Assembly: GCA_018241445.1 (NCBI GenBank)
Contig: JAFEDT010000007.1
Span: 140,993-204,992 of the forward strand
Length of the DNA stretch: 64,000 bases
DNA from: Pseudomonadota bacterium
GTDB taxonomy: Bacteria > Pseudomonadota > Gammaproteobacteria > Steroidobacterales > Steroidobacteraceae
Direction of reading: 5' to 3'
Part shown: positions 7,723 through 17,113 of the stretch, piece by piece
How positions within the stretch are numbered: the stretch's first letter is position 1
How the letters are laid out: every line of letters starts with the position of its first letter
Notes under the pieces: model-generated
What the model was told of the DNA's origin: nothing
The model's input: the letters and a program-made list of their open reading frames with translations, nothing else
Database searches by the model: none
Program-made: the position numbers and the translations under genes

Positions 7723-10392
7723 TCACGTGTTCCAGGGCACGGGCTTCTCGGGATCGACGCCCAGCTTAGCAATCGCCTGTACGACCGAAGCCGGGTCGAT
7801 GCCGCCGCCGTCGGCCAGCGCCTTCAGGGCAGCGATCACGATGTAACGACGATCGACCTCGAAGTGCTGGCGCAGGGCGGCGCGTGAATCGGAGCGGCCA
7901 AAACCGTCGGTGCCCAGGGTCACGTAGCGCCCATCCACCCACTGGCGGATCTGGTCGGGCACGATGCGCATGTAGTCGGTGGCCGCGACCACCGGGCCGC
8001 CGCGGCCCTCGAGCAGCGTGCGCACGTAGGGCATCCGTGGCGGCTTGCCCGGATGCAGCAGGTTCCAGCGCTCGCACTCGAGAGCCTGACGGCGCAACTC
8101 GCTGAAGCTGGTCACTGACAGCACATCGGCGGGGATGTGGAAGTCCTCTTCCAGCATCTTCGCCGCCGCGATGCACTCGCGCAGGATCGTGCCCGAGCCG
8201 AGCAGCGTGGCGCGCACCTTGCCGCGGCCGCCGCTTTGCAACAGATAACCCCCGGCCAGGATGCCCGCCTCCGCGCCGGCCGGCATGGCGGGCTGCGGGT
8301 AGTTTTCGTTCATCACCGTGAGGTAGTAGAAGATGCTCTCCTGCTCGGCGTACATGCGGCGCATGCCGTCCTGGATGATCACAGCCAGCTCGTAGGCGAA
8401 GGCCGGGTCGTAGGCATGGCAGTTGGGCACGGTGGTGGCCACCAGCTGGCTGTGGCCGTCCTGGTGCTGCAGCCCCTCGCCGGCGAGCGTGGTGCGCCCG
8501 GCGGTGGCGCCGAGCAGAAAGCCACGCGCCTGGATGTCGCCCGCGGCCCAGATGAAATCACCCACCCGCTGGAAACCGAACATCGAGTAGAAGATATAGA
8601 ACGGCACCATGTTGATGCCGTGATTGCTGTAGGCGGTGCCGGCGGCGATCCACGAGCACAGCGCGCCGGCCTCGTTGATGCCCTCCTCGATCATCTGTCC
8701 CTTCTTGTCCTCGCGGTAGGACATGAGGGTCTCGGCATCCTGGGGCGTGTAGAGCTGTCCGACGGAGGAATAGATGCCGATCTGGCGGAACAATCCCTCC
8801 ATACCGAAGGTGCGCGCCTCGTCGGGCACGATCGGCACGATATTGCGGCCGATGTTGCGGTCCTTCAGCAGTATGTTGAGGATGCGCACGAAGGCCATGG
8901 TGGTGGAAATCTCGCGCTCCCCGGTACCCTCCAGCACCGGCGCGAAGGCCGTCAGCGGCGGCACCGCCAGGGGATCGGCCGTGCGCCGCCGCGCCGGCAG
9001 CGACCCGCCGAGCGCCGCGCGCTTTCCCATCATGTAGCGCTGCTCTTCGGAATCCGGCTCAGGCTTGCGGAACGGCAGGCGCGCCAGGTCGGCATCCGAC
9101 ACCGGGATGTTGAAGCGGTCACGGAAGGCGCGCAGGTCCTCCTCGGAAAGCTTCTTCTGCTGGTGGGCGATCATCTGCCCCTCGCCGCCCTTGCCGAGCC
9201 CGAAGCCCTTGACCGTCTTGGCGAAGATCACGGTGGGCCGCCCCTTGTGGGCCATCGCGGCCGCGTAGGCGGCATACACCTTGTGGGGATCGTGGCCGCC
9301 GCGGTTCAGCCGCCAGATCTCCTCGTCGGACATGTTGGCGACCATGGCCTTCAGTTCTGGATACTTGCCGAAGAAGTGCTCGCGGGTATAGGCGCCGCCC
9401 TTGGCCTTGAAGTTCTGGTACTCGCCGTCGACACACTCCTCCATCACCCGGCGCAACAGCCCCTGGGTGTCGCGCGCCAGCAGTGGATCCCAGCGCGAAC
9501 CCCACAGCACCTTGATCACGTTCCAGCCGGCGCCCAGGAAAGCGGCCTCCAGCTCCTGGATGATCTTGCCGTTGCCGCGCACCGGGCCGTCCAGGCGTTG
9601 CAGGTTGCAGTTGACGACCACGATCAGGTTGTCGAGGCCCTCGCGCACCGGCATGGTCAGCGCGCCCATCGACTCCGGCTCGTCCATCTCGCCGTCACCG
9701 AGGAAGGCCCAGATCTTCTGGTCCGACGGCGGCACCAGTCCGCGGTGTTCCAGGTAACGCGTAAAACGGGCCTGGAAGATCGCCATCATGGGACCCAGGC
9801 CCATGGAGACGGTCGGGAACTGCCAGAAGTCCGGCATCAGCCAGGGGTGCGGGTATGAGGACAGCCCGATTCCCGGTCCGTCGGCTTCCTGGCGGAAGTG
9901 CCGCAGCTGCGAGTCCGTCAGCCGCCCCTCCAGGTAGGCGCGCGCGTAGATGCCGGGCGAGGAATGCCCCTGGATGAACACCATGTCCCCGGGGTGCTGC
10001 GCCGAGGGCGCGCGCCACACGTGGTTGAATCCGACTTCGTACAGCGTCGCCGATGAGGCGTAACTGGCCAGGTGGCCGCCGTACTCCGAGGAGGTCTTGT
10101 TGGCGGCCAGCACCATCGCCAGCGCATTCCAGCGGATGTAGGCCTCCACACGCCGCTCCAGCGCACGGTTGCCCGGGTACTCGGCCTCCCGTCCGGTGGG
10201 GATGGTGTTGACGTAGGCGGTGTTGGGCCGGAACGGCAGGTACGCACCGCTGCGGCGCGTGTAGTCGATCAGGCGATCCAGCAGGAAGTGGGCCCGCTGC
10301 GGTCCCTGGGCCTTGAGCACGGAGTCAATCGATTCGAGCCACTCGCGGGTCTCGATCGGGTCTATATCTTCAGGTTTCTGCAGTTCGCTCAT
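7723..10392 (-). CDS. aceE: Pyruvate dehydrogenase E1 component, homodimeric type
   Basis: 889-residue thiamine-diphosphate enzyme that decarboxylates pyruvate and reductively acetylates lipoamide. The length and single-chain form are those of the E. coli AceE type. The ThDP motif runs from [10 protein letters not shown] to [14 protein letters not shown] near residues 230-270. AceE-type sequence continues to the end ([25 protein letters not shown]-like tail). First gene of the minus-strand aceE-aceF-lpdA operon. The ATG at 10392 lies only 16 bases from the divergent pyrC start, so its promoter must overlap pyrC coding sequence. No clear Shine-Dalgarno is seen before the ATG. Confidence 0.97.
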   Translation of the reverse strand: MSELQKPEDIDPIETREWLESIDSVLKAQGPQRAHFLLDRLIDYTRRSGAYLPFRPNTAYVNTIPTGREAEYPGNRALERRVEAYIRWNALAMVLAANKTSSEYGGHLASYASSATLYEVGFNHVWRAPSAQHPGDMVFIQGHSSPGIYARAYLEGRLTDSQLRHFRQEADGPGIGLSSYPHPWLMPDFWQFPTVSMGLGPMMAIFQARFTRYLEHRGLVPPSDQKIWAFLGDGEMDEPESMGALTMPVREGLDNLIVVVNCNLQRLDGPVRGNGKIIQELEAAFLGAGWNVIKVLWGSRWDPLLARDTQGLLRRVMEECVDGEYQNFKAKGGAYTREHFFGKYPELKAMVANMSDEEIWRLNRGGHDPHKVYAAYAAAMAHKGRPTVIFAKTVKGFGLGKGGEGQMIAHQQKKLSEEDLRAFRDRFNIPVSDADLARLPFRKPEPDSEEQRYMMGKRAALGGSLPARRRTADPLAVPPLTAFAPVLEGTGEREISTTMAFVRILNILLKDRNIGRNIVPIVPDEARTFGMEGLFRQIGIYSSVGQLYTPQDAETLMSYREDKKGQMIEEGINEAGALCSWIAAGTAYSNHGINMVPFYIFYSMFGFQRVGDFIWAAGDIQARGFLLGATAGRTTLAGEGLQHQDGHSQLVATTVPNCHAYDPAFAYELAVIIQDGMRRMYAEQESIFYYLTVMNENYPQPAMPAGAEAGILAGGYLLQSGGRGKVRATLLGSGTILRECIAAAKMLEEDFHIPADVLSVTSFSELRRQALECERWNLLHPGKPPRMPYVRTLLEGRGGPVVAATDYMRIVPDQIRQWVDGRYVTLGTDGFGRSDSRAALRQHFEVDRRYIVIAALKALADGGGIDPASVVQAIAKLGVDPEKPVPWNT

Positions 10393-10408
10393 GAGACAAT
10401 ATCGAACA

Positions 10409-11491
10409 ATGTTAGCACGTTACGCAGATCCAGCCGCGACCGGGCGACTCAGCCTGGCACGCCCCGACGACTGGCACCTGCACCTGCGCGACGGCACGGC
10501 GCTGCGCGCGGTACTGCCGTTCACGGTCGCGCAGTTCGCCCGGGCAATCATCATGCCCAACCTCTCGCCGCCGGTCACCAGCGCAGCGGCAGCAACTGCC
10601 TACCGGCAGCGCATCCTCGATGCACTACCCCCGCACGCGCAGTTTACGCCCCTGATGACCCTGTACCTGACAGATCGCACGCCGCCTGAGGAGATCGACG
10701 CCGCCCGCGAGAGCGGCGTGGTGGGCTGCAAACTCTACCCTGCCGGGGCCACCACGCATTCCGAGGCCGGGGTCACGGACGTGCGGCGCCTGGACGGGGT
10801 ATTCGAGCGCATGGCCCGCGCCGGCCTGGTATTGCAGGTACACGGCGAGGTGACCGACCCGGCGGTGGACGTGTTCGAGCGCGAGGCGGTATTCATCGAC
10901 ACGGTGCTGGCGCCGCTCGCGGCGCGCCATCCGCAGCTGAAGATCGTGTTCGAGCACATCACCACGCACCAGGCGCTGCAGTTCGTGCTCGGCGGCCGCG
11001 AGGGAATCGCGGCCACTGTGACACCCCAGCACCTGCTGATGAACCGTAACGCCCTGTTCGCCGGCGGCCTGCGACCGCACCACTACTGTCTGCCGGTACT
11101 GAAGGCCGAAGAACACCGGCGCGCGCTGCTGGCGGCGGTTGCCCGCGGCGAACGGCGGCTGTTTCTGGGCACCGACAGCGCGCCGCACGCCCGCCGGGCC
11201 AAGGAAGCCGCCTGCGGTTGTGCGGGAGTTTTCTCCGCACACGCGGCGCTGGAGCTGTACGCCGAGGCCTTCGAAGCCGCCGGGGCCCTGCAACACCTGG
11301 AGGCCTTCGCCTCCCACAACGGCGCCGACTTCTACGGCCTGCCGCGCAACCGCGACGCGGTACTGCTGATCAGGGAGGGCTGGACGGTCCCTGCGAAATA
11401 CGACTACGCGGACGGCGGTGAGCTGGTGCCGCTGCGCGCTGGCGAGACGCTGGCGTGGCGCCTGGCCGCGCGGCACGAGGCTGCGCAGTGA
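10409..11491 (+). CDS. pyrC: Dihydroorotase, class II
   Basis: 360-residue zinc amidohydrolase of pyrimidine synthesis, converting carbamoyl-aspartate to dihydroorotate. The metal motif HLHLRDG lies near residue 20. The carbamylated lysine is in [11 protein letters not shown], the second histidine pair in [15 protein letters not shown] and [10 protein letters not shown], and the aspartate in [10 protein letters not shown]. Start chosen at the ATG at 10409, which matches the family N-terminus; an in-frame ATG at 10391 would overlap the divergent aceE start. The stop overlaps the GTG of rnt (GTGA), suggesting coupling. Confidence 0.95.
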   Translation: MLARYADPAATGRLSLARPDDWHLHLRDGTALRAVLPFTVAQFARAIIMPNLSPPVTSAAAATAYRQRILDALPPHAQFTPLMTLYLTDRTPPEEIDAARESGVVGCKLYPAGATTHSEAGVTDVRRLDGVFERMARAGLVLQVHGEVTDPAVDVFEREAVFIDTVLAPLAARHPQLKIVFEHITTHQALQFVLGGREGIAATVTPQHLLMNRNALFAGGLRPHHYCLPVLKAEEHRRALLAAVARGERRLFLGTDSAPHARRAKEAACGCAGVFSAHAALELYAEAFEAAGALQHLEAFASHNGADFYGLPRNRDAVLLIREGWTVPAKYDYADGGELVPLRAGETLAWRLAARHEAAQ

Positions 11492-12207
11492 ACGACACGG
11501 CCGCGGCGCTGATGGCGCGCCGCTTCCGCGGCTACCTGCCGGTGGCCATCGACGTGGAGTGCGGAGGCTTCAATGCCGCAACCGACGCGCTGCTGGAAAT
11601 CGCCGCCGTGCTGGTGGACATGGAGCCGGACGGCACGCTGCGGCGCGGCGAGTCCTGGCACTTCCACGTGCAGCCCTTTCCAGGCGCGCGCCTGGAGCCG
11701 GCCGCGCTCAGTGTGACCGGCATCGATCCCTTCCATCCGCTGCGGCCGGCTCTGCCCGAGCACGACGCACTGCAGCGCGTGTTCCGCGAGGTGCGACGTG
11801 CGGTGCGTGCATACGAGTGCCGGCGCGCGATCCTGGTCGGGCACAACGCCGCCTTCGATCTCGGCTTCCTCAACGCCGCGGTGGAACGCACCAGGATCAA
11901 ACGCAACCCTTTCCATCCATTCTCGTGTTTCGACACCGCCACCCTGGCAGGCGCTGCGCTCGGCCAGACGGTGCTGGCCAAGGCGGTACGCGTGGCGGGG
12001 CTCGAGTGGGATGCGAGCAGTGCACACAGCGCACGCTACGACGCGGAACGCAGCGCCGACCTGTTCTGCCTGGCCTGCAATCGTCTCAACGACAGCTTCC
12101 AGGTGGCCGACCAGCGGGCCCGCGCCTTCGGTTGGGGCGTATCGGGTCCTGAGGCGGGCGAGAGCGAGGCTCAGTCGCCGGACGACAGCGCCAATCCGGC
12201 TTCTTAA
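11488..12207 (+). CDS. rnt: Ribonuclease T
   Basis: 239-residue DEDD-family 3'-5' exoribonuclease, which trims the CCA end of tRNA and matures stable RNAs. Catalytic acidic residues are visible in [10 protein letters not shown] (Exo I), [13 protein letters not shown] (Exo II) and [14 protein letters not shown] (Exo III with the histidine). The first residues ([11 protein letters not shown]) match gammaproteobacterial RNase T. Start is a GTG overlapping the pyrC stop. It converges on grxD with a four-base stop overlap (12204-12207). The rnt-grxD neighbourhood is common in Gammaproteobacteria. Confidence 0.94.
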   Translation: MNDTAAALMARRFRGYLPVAIDVECGGFNAATDALLEIAAVLVDMEPDGTLRRGESWHFHVQPFPGARLEPAALSVTGIDPFHPLRPALPEHDALQRVFREVRRAVRAYECRRAILVGHNAAFDLGFLNAAVERTRIKRNPFHPFSCFDTATLAGAALGQTVLAKAVRVAGLEWDASSAHSARYDAERSADLFCLACNRLNDSFQVADQRARAFGWGVSGPEAGESEAQSPDDSANPAS

Positions 12208-12530
12208 GTGGCGGCGGCGCCGGCGTCCGCGAGCAACTTCTTCAGCTCGCCGCTCTTGTACATCTGCAGCGCGATGTCGCAGCCGCCGACCAGCTCGCCC
12301 TTGACGTACAGCTGCGGATAGGTGGGCCAGTTGGAATAGCGCTTCAGCGCCTCGCGCAGCTCGGGCTGCTCGAAGATATTGACACTGTGGAACTTCGCGC
12401 CCACGGCACGCAACGCCGCCACGGTCTGCGCCGAGAATCCGCATTGCGGAAAGTCCGGCGTTCCCTTCATGAATAGCACCACGGGGCTGGTTGCCAGCTC
12501 CGCCTTGATCTTCTCTGCCACGTCGTCCAT
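12204..12530 (-). CDS. grxD: Monothiol glutaredoxin, Grx4/GrxD family
   Basis: 108 residues with the monothiol active site CGFS at about residues 30-33 (KGTPDFPQCGFSAQT) and the glutathione-binding TYPQLYVKGELVGGCDI. This family binds a glutathione-ligated [2Fe-2S] cluster with BolA proteins and takes part in iron-sulfur trafficking. The start at 12530 gives MDDVAEKIK, the normal N-terminus; a longer frame reads back into the next gene. It lies seven bases downstream of a DUF1289 gene, likely in one transcript. Confidence 0.95.
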   Translation of the reverse strand: MDDVAEKIKAELATSPVVLFMKGTPDFPQCGFSAQTVAALRAVGAKFHSVNIFEQPELREALKRYSNWPTYPQLYVKGELVGGCDIALQMYKSGELKKLLADAGAAAT

Positions 12531-12537
12531 TGGGTCC

Positions 12538-12741
12538 TCACTTGATCCTGTCCGGCTGCGCGCGCCGCCGCGCCAGCTCCTCGAGCAACTGCCGTTGCTC
12601 CGACGCACTCATTCCCAGCCAGCGCCCGATCTCGTCGATGGTGCGCAGGCAGCCGCGGCAGTAGCCGCGCGGGTCGAGCACGCAGGCGCTGATGCAGGGT
12701 GACGGGGGACGCCCGCCCGGATGCTCCGGCGTGCTCGGCAA
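12538..12741 (-). CDS. DUF1289 small cysteine-rich protein
   Basis: 67-residue protein with the DUF1289 pattern: SPCISAC, then LDPRGYCRGCLRTIDEIGRW, giving four conserved cysteines (C-x3-C, then C-x2-C after seven residues), followed by a short helical tail rich in Arg and Gln. The spacing suggests a metal or Fe-S site, but function is unknown. It sits immediately upstream of grxD, itself an Fe-S trafficking protein, which fits an iron-sulfur role only by context. Confidence 0.85.
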   Translation of the reverse strand: MPSTPEHPGGRPPSPCISACVLDPRGYCRGCLRTIDEIGRWLGMSASEQRQLLEELARRRAQPDRIK

Positions 12742-12799
12742 GAAGTCCTCGATGCGGCCCCTTCAGCGGCCTTCTCTCCCGCCTGTGCTACGTGCGGGA

Positions 12800-12829
12800 T
12801 TGGCATTATGGGGGCCGCTCGCCTATTCT
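12800..12829 (+). promoter_or_regulatory. Candidate sigma-70 promoter for the urate-oxidase-N gene and nadC
   Basis: TTGGCA at 12800-12805 and TATTCT at 12824-12829 with an 18-base spacer. It would give a leader of about 50 bases before the ATG at 12888. Sequence match only. Confidence 0.45.
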
Positions 12830-12887
12830 TCAAACGTGTGGAATCACCCCTGACCAGCGGAAACAACAACTTGGGAGCTTTTTTGCC

Positions 12888-13490
12888 ATGAATCCTCTCA
12901 ACAATCACCGTCACACCCTCATCCTGGGCGTAGTGCTTGGCCTGATCCTGACCGTGGCGATCGGCGGCACCCATTTCAACTCCCTGGGATTCGCACGCTG
13001 GTTCCACATCGTTGCGGGCGTCTTCTGGATCGGGCTGCTGTACTACTTCAACGTCGTGCAGACCCCGGCGATGGCTGACGCGGCAGCCGACAAGGGTGGC
13101 CCCGGCGGCGCCGGCATCAGCAAGTATGTCGCGCCGCGCGGGTTGTTCTGGTTCCGCTGGGGTGCAGTGGCCACCTGGGTGGGCGGCGTGTGGCTGCTGG
13201 GTCGGAAGTTCGTTCCGGCCTTCACCCTGGGCGCCGGACTGGACGATCCCACCCATTACTTCCTGATCATCGGCATCGGCGCCTGGCTGGGCACCATCAT
13301 GCTATTCAATGTCTGGGTCCTGATCTGGCCGAACCAGAAGAAGATCCTGGGGATCGTGGCCGCCACCGACGACGAGAAGGCTCGCGCCCGCAAGACCGCC
13401 GGCCTGGCCTCGCGCGTCAACTTCCTGCTGTCGATCCCCATGCTGATGTGCATGGCCTCCGCCAGCCACGGGCTGCCGCTGATTCATTAG
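12888..13490 (+). CDS. Membrane protein with urate oxidase N-terminal (PuuD-type) domain
   Basis: 200-residue integral membrane protein with about five hydrophobic helices. It resembles the N-terminal membrane domain of bacterial urate hydroxylase Puu[19 protein letters not shown], then [17 protein letters not shown] around residues 141-157. It lacks the C-terminal cytochrome c domain of full PuuD, so it is a stand-alone membrane domain of unproven activity. Start at the ATG at 12888, preceded by TTGGGAG; the frame is open further back but without homology. nadC starts four bases after its stop, so the two are probably cotranscribed. No purine catabolic genes are nearby. Confidence 0.82.
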   Translation: MNPLNNHRHTLILGVVLGLILTVAIGGTHFNSLGFARWFHIVAGVFWIGLLYYFNVVQTPAMADAAADKGGPGGAGISKYVAPRGLFWFRWGAVATWVGGVWLLGRKFVPAFTLGAGLDDPTHYFLIIGIGAWLGTIMLFNVWVLIWPNQKKILGIVAATDDEKARARKTAGLASRVNFLLSIPMLMCMASASHGLPLIH

Positions 13491-13494
13491 AGAC

Positions 13495-14358
13495 TTGAGG
13501 CAGGCTCCCGTTCCGCCGCCGCCCGACCTGCCGCAGCAGGTCGAGGCGGCGCTGCGCGAAGACATCGGCACGGGAGACGTGACCGCTGCGCTGGTGCCCG
13601 CGCAGCAACAGGTACACGGACACGTCATCACCCGCGAGGACGCCATCCTGTGCGGCCGGCCGTGGGCCGAGGAAACTTTCCGCCGTCTTGATCCGCGCGT
13701 GGTCCTGCAATGGCACGCCGCGGACGGCGAGCCGCTGCGCGCAGGCCAGGTCATCGTGGACATCAGTGGACCTGCGCGCGCAGTCCTGACCGGCGAGCGT
13801 ACCGCGCTCAACTTCCTGCAGCTGCTGTCGGCAACCGCCACCGCCTCACAACGCTTCGTCCAGGCGGTAGCCGGAACGGGCTGCACCATCCTGGATACCC
13901 GCAAGACCCTGCCGGGCCTGCGCACGGCGCAGAAATACGCCGTGCGCTGCGGCGGCGCCGACAATCTGCGCATGGGCCTGTACGACCGCGTGCTCATCAA
14001 GGAAAACCATATCGCCGCCGCCGGTTCCATCGGCGCCGCGGTAGCCGCCGCGCGCCGCAGCGCACCGGGGATCGTAGTGGAGGTGGAGGTCGAGAACCTC
14101 GCGGAGTTTGCGCAGGCGCTCGCGGCCGCGGCCGACATCGTCATGCTCGATGAATTCAGCCGGGCTGACATGATGAGCGCCGTAGCGCGCAACCGCGATC
14201 TCGGCCGCCCGGTGAAACTGGAAGCCTCCGGCGGAGTATCGCTCGAGACCGTGCGTGAAATTGCCCTGACGGGCGTGGATTACGTGTCGGTCGGTTCCAT
14301 CACCAAGCACGTGCGGGCGGTTGATCTGTCGATGCGCCTGCAGTTCGGCGCTTCGTAG
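13495..14358 (+). CDS. nadC: Nicotinate-nucleotide pyrophosphorylase (carboxylating)
   Basis: 287-residue quinolinate phosphoribosyltransferase of de novo NAD synthesis. Family motifs: [12 protein letters not shown] near the N-terminus, [40 protein letters not shown] and the C-terminal [10 protein letters not shown] with [13 protein letters not shown]. The start is a TTG only four bases after the upstream stop; no in-frame ATG gives a full N-terminus. The adjacency suggests that translation depends on the preceding gene. Confidence 0.95.
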   Translation: MRQAPVPPPPDLPQQVEAALREDIGTGDVTAALVPAQQQVHGHVITREDAILCGRPWAEETFRRLDPRVVLQWHAADGEPLRAGQVIVDISGPARAVLTGERTALNFLQLLSATATASQRFVQAVAGTGCTILDTRKTLPGLRTAQKYAVRCGGADNLRMGLYDRVLIKENHIAAAGSIGAAVAAARRSAPGIVVEVEVENLAEFAQALAAAADIVMLDEFSRADMMSAVARNRDLGRPVKLEASGGVSLETVREIALTGVDYVSVGSITKHVRAVDLSMRLQFGAS

Positions 14359-14373
14359 ACCCGTGGCCTCCCG

Positions 14374-14397
14374 GCGGGCGGCGTCCCTGCCGCCCGC
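14374..14397. terminator. GC-rich hairpin after nadC, terminator-like
   Basis: Perfect nine-base stem GCGGGCGGC / GCCGCCCGC with a six-base loop, 15 bases after the nadC stop. There is no T-run, so it may be a weak or Rho-assisted terminator or an mRNA 3' end stabiliser. Confidence 0.45.
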
Positions 14398-14477
14398 GGC
14401 GAGTGTCTGCGCTGCGTACTGCCTGCCTGAGCCTTAGGACCGGCCGCAGCGTGCCGGCCCCAAGGCCGTCCGCTCAA

Positions 14478-14741
14478 CTAGTGCGGCGCGCCAGTCTGGT
14501 CGCTCAGTTGCTTTTTGCAGTAGTCACCGATATCGCGCTCCGTCATACCGGGATTGCTGCGCTGCACCTGCGCCACACACTCCTTCATCTGCGCCTTCTT
14601 GTCGGTGCTGTGAGTGCTGCTGTGCTGTTCCGAGGGAGCGGTGGTGGCCGGCTGCGAAGGATCGGGCGCCGGGGCCGACTGCGCGACGGCAAGCCCGCAG
14701 GCGCCGAGCGACAGCAGGACGGATGTAATGATGAGTTTCAT
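14478..14741 (-). CDS. Small exported hypothetical protein
   Basis: 87 residues. Residues 1-20 form a clear Sec signal peptide (MKLIITSVLLSLGACGLAVA, cleavage likely after AVA-Q). The mature part is short, with a Ser/Thr/Pro-rich stretch and a C-terminal segment containing two cysteines (KECVAQVQRSNPGMTERDIGDY then C). These could form a periplasmic disulfide. No family recognised. A ribosome site (GGAGAG) precedes the ATG. It is monocistronic, downstream of and opposite to nadC, and divergent from the response regulator. Confidence 0.7.
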   Translation of the reverse strand: MKLIITSVLLSLGACGLAVAQSAPAPDPSQPATTAPSEQHSSTHSTDKKAQMKECVAQVQRSNPGMTERDIGDYCKKQLSDQTGAPH

Positions 14742-14913
14742 GGGGCTCTCTCCTTGACTCCAACAGTCCTGTGGCGGACGGCGATCAATCTACGTCGCGC
14801 ACCGGCGCAACTGTAGCGCCCGCGTGCCGCGTCCGGCCGTCGGTGTTCTCCTACCCGACTGTCGCCGAATGGCGAAGCTGGCGCGATGGCGGCGACCGTG
14901 GTCTCATCGGTGA

Positions 14914-15546
14914 ATGGCGAACGTGCTCATCGCCGACGACCACGCGGTGTTCCGCACCGGGGTGCGCTACTACCTCGAGCAGGACCGCGCCGTCGAAGCC
15001 ATTGGCGAGGCCGCAAGCGGTGCGGAGACGCTGCAACGGCTGCGCGACGGCCAGTGGGACCTGGTGCTGCTGGATATCAACATGCCCGACCGCACCGGCG
15101 TGGACATCCTGCGGCACATCCGCGCCACTTGCCCCGCAACACGCGTGCTGGTGTTGAGCGGCTTCGCGGAAAAGCAGTACGCCATCAACGTGCTGCGCGC
15201 CGGCGCGGCGGGCTACCTGGCCAAGGATCAGGCGCCGGAGGAACTGCTGCGCGCGCTGCACATCGTGCTGTCGGGCCGCCGCTATGTCAGCGTGGCGCTG
15301 GCGGAGATCCTGGCCGGGCTGCTGGACGAGCCGGAGGATCAGCCGCTGCACTCGGCGCTGTCGCAGCGCGAATTCCAGATCATGTGCAAGCTGGCCGTGG
15401 GCCGCAGCGTTTCGGAGATTGCCGGGGAACTGTGCCTGAGCGTCAAGACGGTGAGCACCTATCGCGCGCGCGTGCTGCAGAAGATGCACCTGCGCACCAA
15501 CGCGGACCTGACGACCTACGCGCTGCGCAACGGCCTGGTGCAGTGA
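14914..15546 (+). CDS. NarL/FixJ-family response regulator
   Basis: 210 residues: receiver domain (about 1-120) with acidic pocket ADD at 7-9, phospho-acceptor Asp54 in LLDINMPD and Lys104 in AKDQAPEE; LuxR-type HTH at 145-205 (LSQREFQIMCKLAVGRSVSE, IAGELCLSVKTVSTYRARV). It is probably the partner of the convergent histidine kinase, whose gene overlaps its 3' end by 31 bases. Targets cannot be inferred. The ATG at 14914 gives the usual receiver N-terminus. Confidence 0.92.
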   Translation: MANVLIADDHAVFRTGVRYYLEQDRAVEAIGEAASGAETLQRLRDGQWDLVLLDINMPDRTGVDILRHIRATCPATRVLVLSGFAEKQYAINVLRAGAAGYLAKDQAPEELLRALHIVLSGRRYVSVALAEILAGLLDEPEDQPLHSALSQREFQIMCKLAVGRSVSEIAGELCLSVKTVSTYRARVLQKMHLRTNADLTTYALRNGLVQ

Positions 15547-16943
15547 GCGCGGGCGCGGCGCACCGTCGGGATTTCCGGCAGTAGGTTTACCAGCGGCAGG
15601 CGCGCCTCGATGCGCGTACCGCCGTTCGCCGGCCGCAGCAGGCGCCACTGCCCGCCCAGCCCCGTCACCCGGTGCCGCATGGCCATGATGCCGTGGCCGC
15701 TCGAGACCGGCTGCACGCCGGCAGGTGCGCCGATGCCATCATCCTGGATCCGCAGCTCCAGCCACGGGCCCGCCAGCCGGATCCGCAGTTGCACATGACG
15801 CGCGCGGGCATGCTTGAGGATGTTGGTGAGCGCCTCCTGGACGACGCGGAACACCGCGATGGAGGCGTCTGCGGTCAGTTCCAGCTCCTGCTCGGGGTAG
15901 CTCTCCGTGTAGCCAATCCCGGCGCGACCGCAGGTATTCTCCATCTGCCAGCGCAGCGCCGCCAGCAACCCGAAGTTGTCGAGCAGCGTCGGGCGCAGGT
16001 TTTCCACCACCCGGCGCTTCACGTCCACGCCGGTCTGCAGTGCCTCGTGCAGGTGACGGAAGTGCGCCCGCACCTGCGGGTCGCCGCCGGGGGCGCGCTG
16101 TTCCAGCCAGGTGACGTCCATCCGCGCCGCCACCAGCACGCCGCCAAGTTCATCGTGCAGCTCGCGTGACAGCGCAGCACGCTCCTGCTCCGTGACACTC
16201 TGCAGATGGGTGGAGAGCTGCGACAGCTCCAGGGTCCGCACCGACACCAGTTTCTCCAGCTCGGCACTCTTCTCTGACAGTTGCTCGGTCTCCTGTTCCT
16301 TGTGCCGCAGGTAGCGCAGCACCCCGCTGCGCAGCAGCAGCAGCAGCGCCAGAGCAACCGCCAGCGCGGAGGTCGTGACGGCCAGGTTGATCCAGCGCAC
16401 GTTGCGCCAGGAACGCGCCGCCGCCACGACGCTGGCGGCCTCGGCCGCCTGCATCTTCTGAGCCCGGGCCGACAGGTGCGTCATGGTCCACTTGCCGATG
16501 TCGGTGCGGGTCACCTCCACCGCGGATTTGCGCCCGTGCTCGCGATACAGGCGCAGCACCTCGCCCAGCTCGATGAACTTGGCGCGGCTCAGGCGCACGA
16601 TATCCTCCACATCCCTGCGCTGCGCCGCTGATGCGCCGGCAAAGCCCTGCTCCAGGCGCGCCAGGGCGGTGGGGACCTGGTCCACGGCAATCTCGTAGGG
16701 CGCCAGGTAACTGTCGTCGCCCAGCAGGATGTAGCCGCGCTGGCTGCTCTCGGCCTGGTTCAGCAGGCGCAGCAGGTCGCCGATGGCGTGGTCGCGCGCC
16801 GCCGCCGTCGCCACCTGCCGGCTGACCACGTCCAGTCGTTGCTGACCCGACTGCGCCGCCAGGTACAGACCGAGCACCGCCGCGAGCAGCACCGCCAGGC
16901 CGAGCTGGCGGATGGCAGGATTCATGAGGCGTTGCAACTCCAT
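15516..16943 (-). CDS. Membrane sensor histidine kinase, CHASE3 + HisKA_3
   Basis: 475 residues. A transmembrane helix near residues 10-28, a periplasmic CHASE3-like domain to about residue 185 (LLRLLNQAESSQRGYILLGD is typical) and a second helix follow. Then come a short coiled coil and a HisKA_3 dimerisation domain with the phospho-acceptor His in SRELHDELGG, and a C-terminal HATPase (IQDDGIGAP, SGHGIMAMRHRV). Start at 16943; the frame remains open 177 codons upstream but without domain sense. Such kinases usually pair with NarL-type regulators, here the convergent neighbour with overlapping 3' ends. Confidence 0.9.
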   Translation of the reverse strand: MELQRLMNPAIRQLGLAVLLAAVLGLYLAAQSGQQRLDVVSRQVATAAARDHAIGDLLRLLNQAESSQRGYILLGDDSYLAPYEIAVDQVPTALARLEQGFAGASAAQRRDVEDIVRLSRAKFIELGEVLRLYREHGRKSAVEVTRTDIGKWTMTHLSARAQKMQAAEAASVVAAARSWRNVRWINLAVTTSALAVALALLLLLRSGVLRYLRHKEQETEQLSEKSAELEKLVSVRTLELSQLSTHLQSVTEQERAALSRELHDELGGVLVAARMDVTWLEQRAPGGDPQVRAHFRHLHEALQTGVDVKRRVVENLRPTLLDNFGLLAALRWQMENTCGRAGIGYTESYPEQELELTADASIAVFRVVQEALTNILKHARARHVQLRIRLAGPWLELRIQDDGIGAPAGVQPVSSGHGIMAMRHRVTGLGGQWRLLRPANGGTRIEARLPLVNLLPEIPTVRRARAHCTRPLRSA

Positions 16944-16995
16944 TGCATGGCACTCCGCGCCGCACCCGAAGCGGTACGCCCCGATGATAGTCCGC

Positions 16996-17071
16996 GACAG
17001 GCTGTCGAGACGATGTCCGCAGAATCCGACAGCCCCTGTCAGTGTCGGCTGACGGCGACAGCCTGTGACAG
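16996..17071. promoter_or_regulatory. Cluster of GACAG/CTGTC inverted repeats upstream of the trehalose operon
   Basis: Within 76 bases there are GACAG-G-CTGTC (16996-17006), GACAG-CCC-CTGTC (17028-17040), a GACAG at 17057 and the palindrome CTGTGACAG (17063-17071). They lie between the divergent kinase and otsB starts. This could be a multi-site operator; no binding protein is known. Confidence 0.4.
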
Positions 17072-17113
17072 CCGGCATCGGTCGGCGCATCGCGCGCCCA
17101 CAGTGAGGCCGAT

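Noticed and set aside
8137..9858. 573-codon plus-strand frame opposite aceE
   Set aside because: Reverse-strand shadow of the pyruvate dehydrogenase E1 gene.
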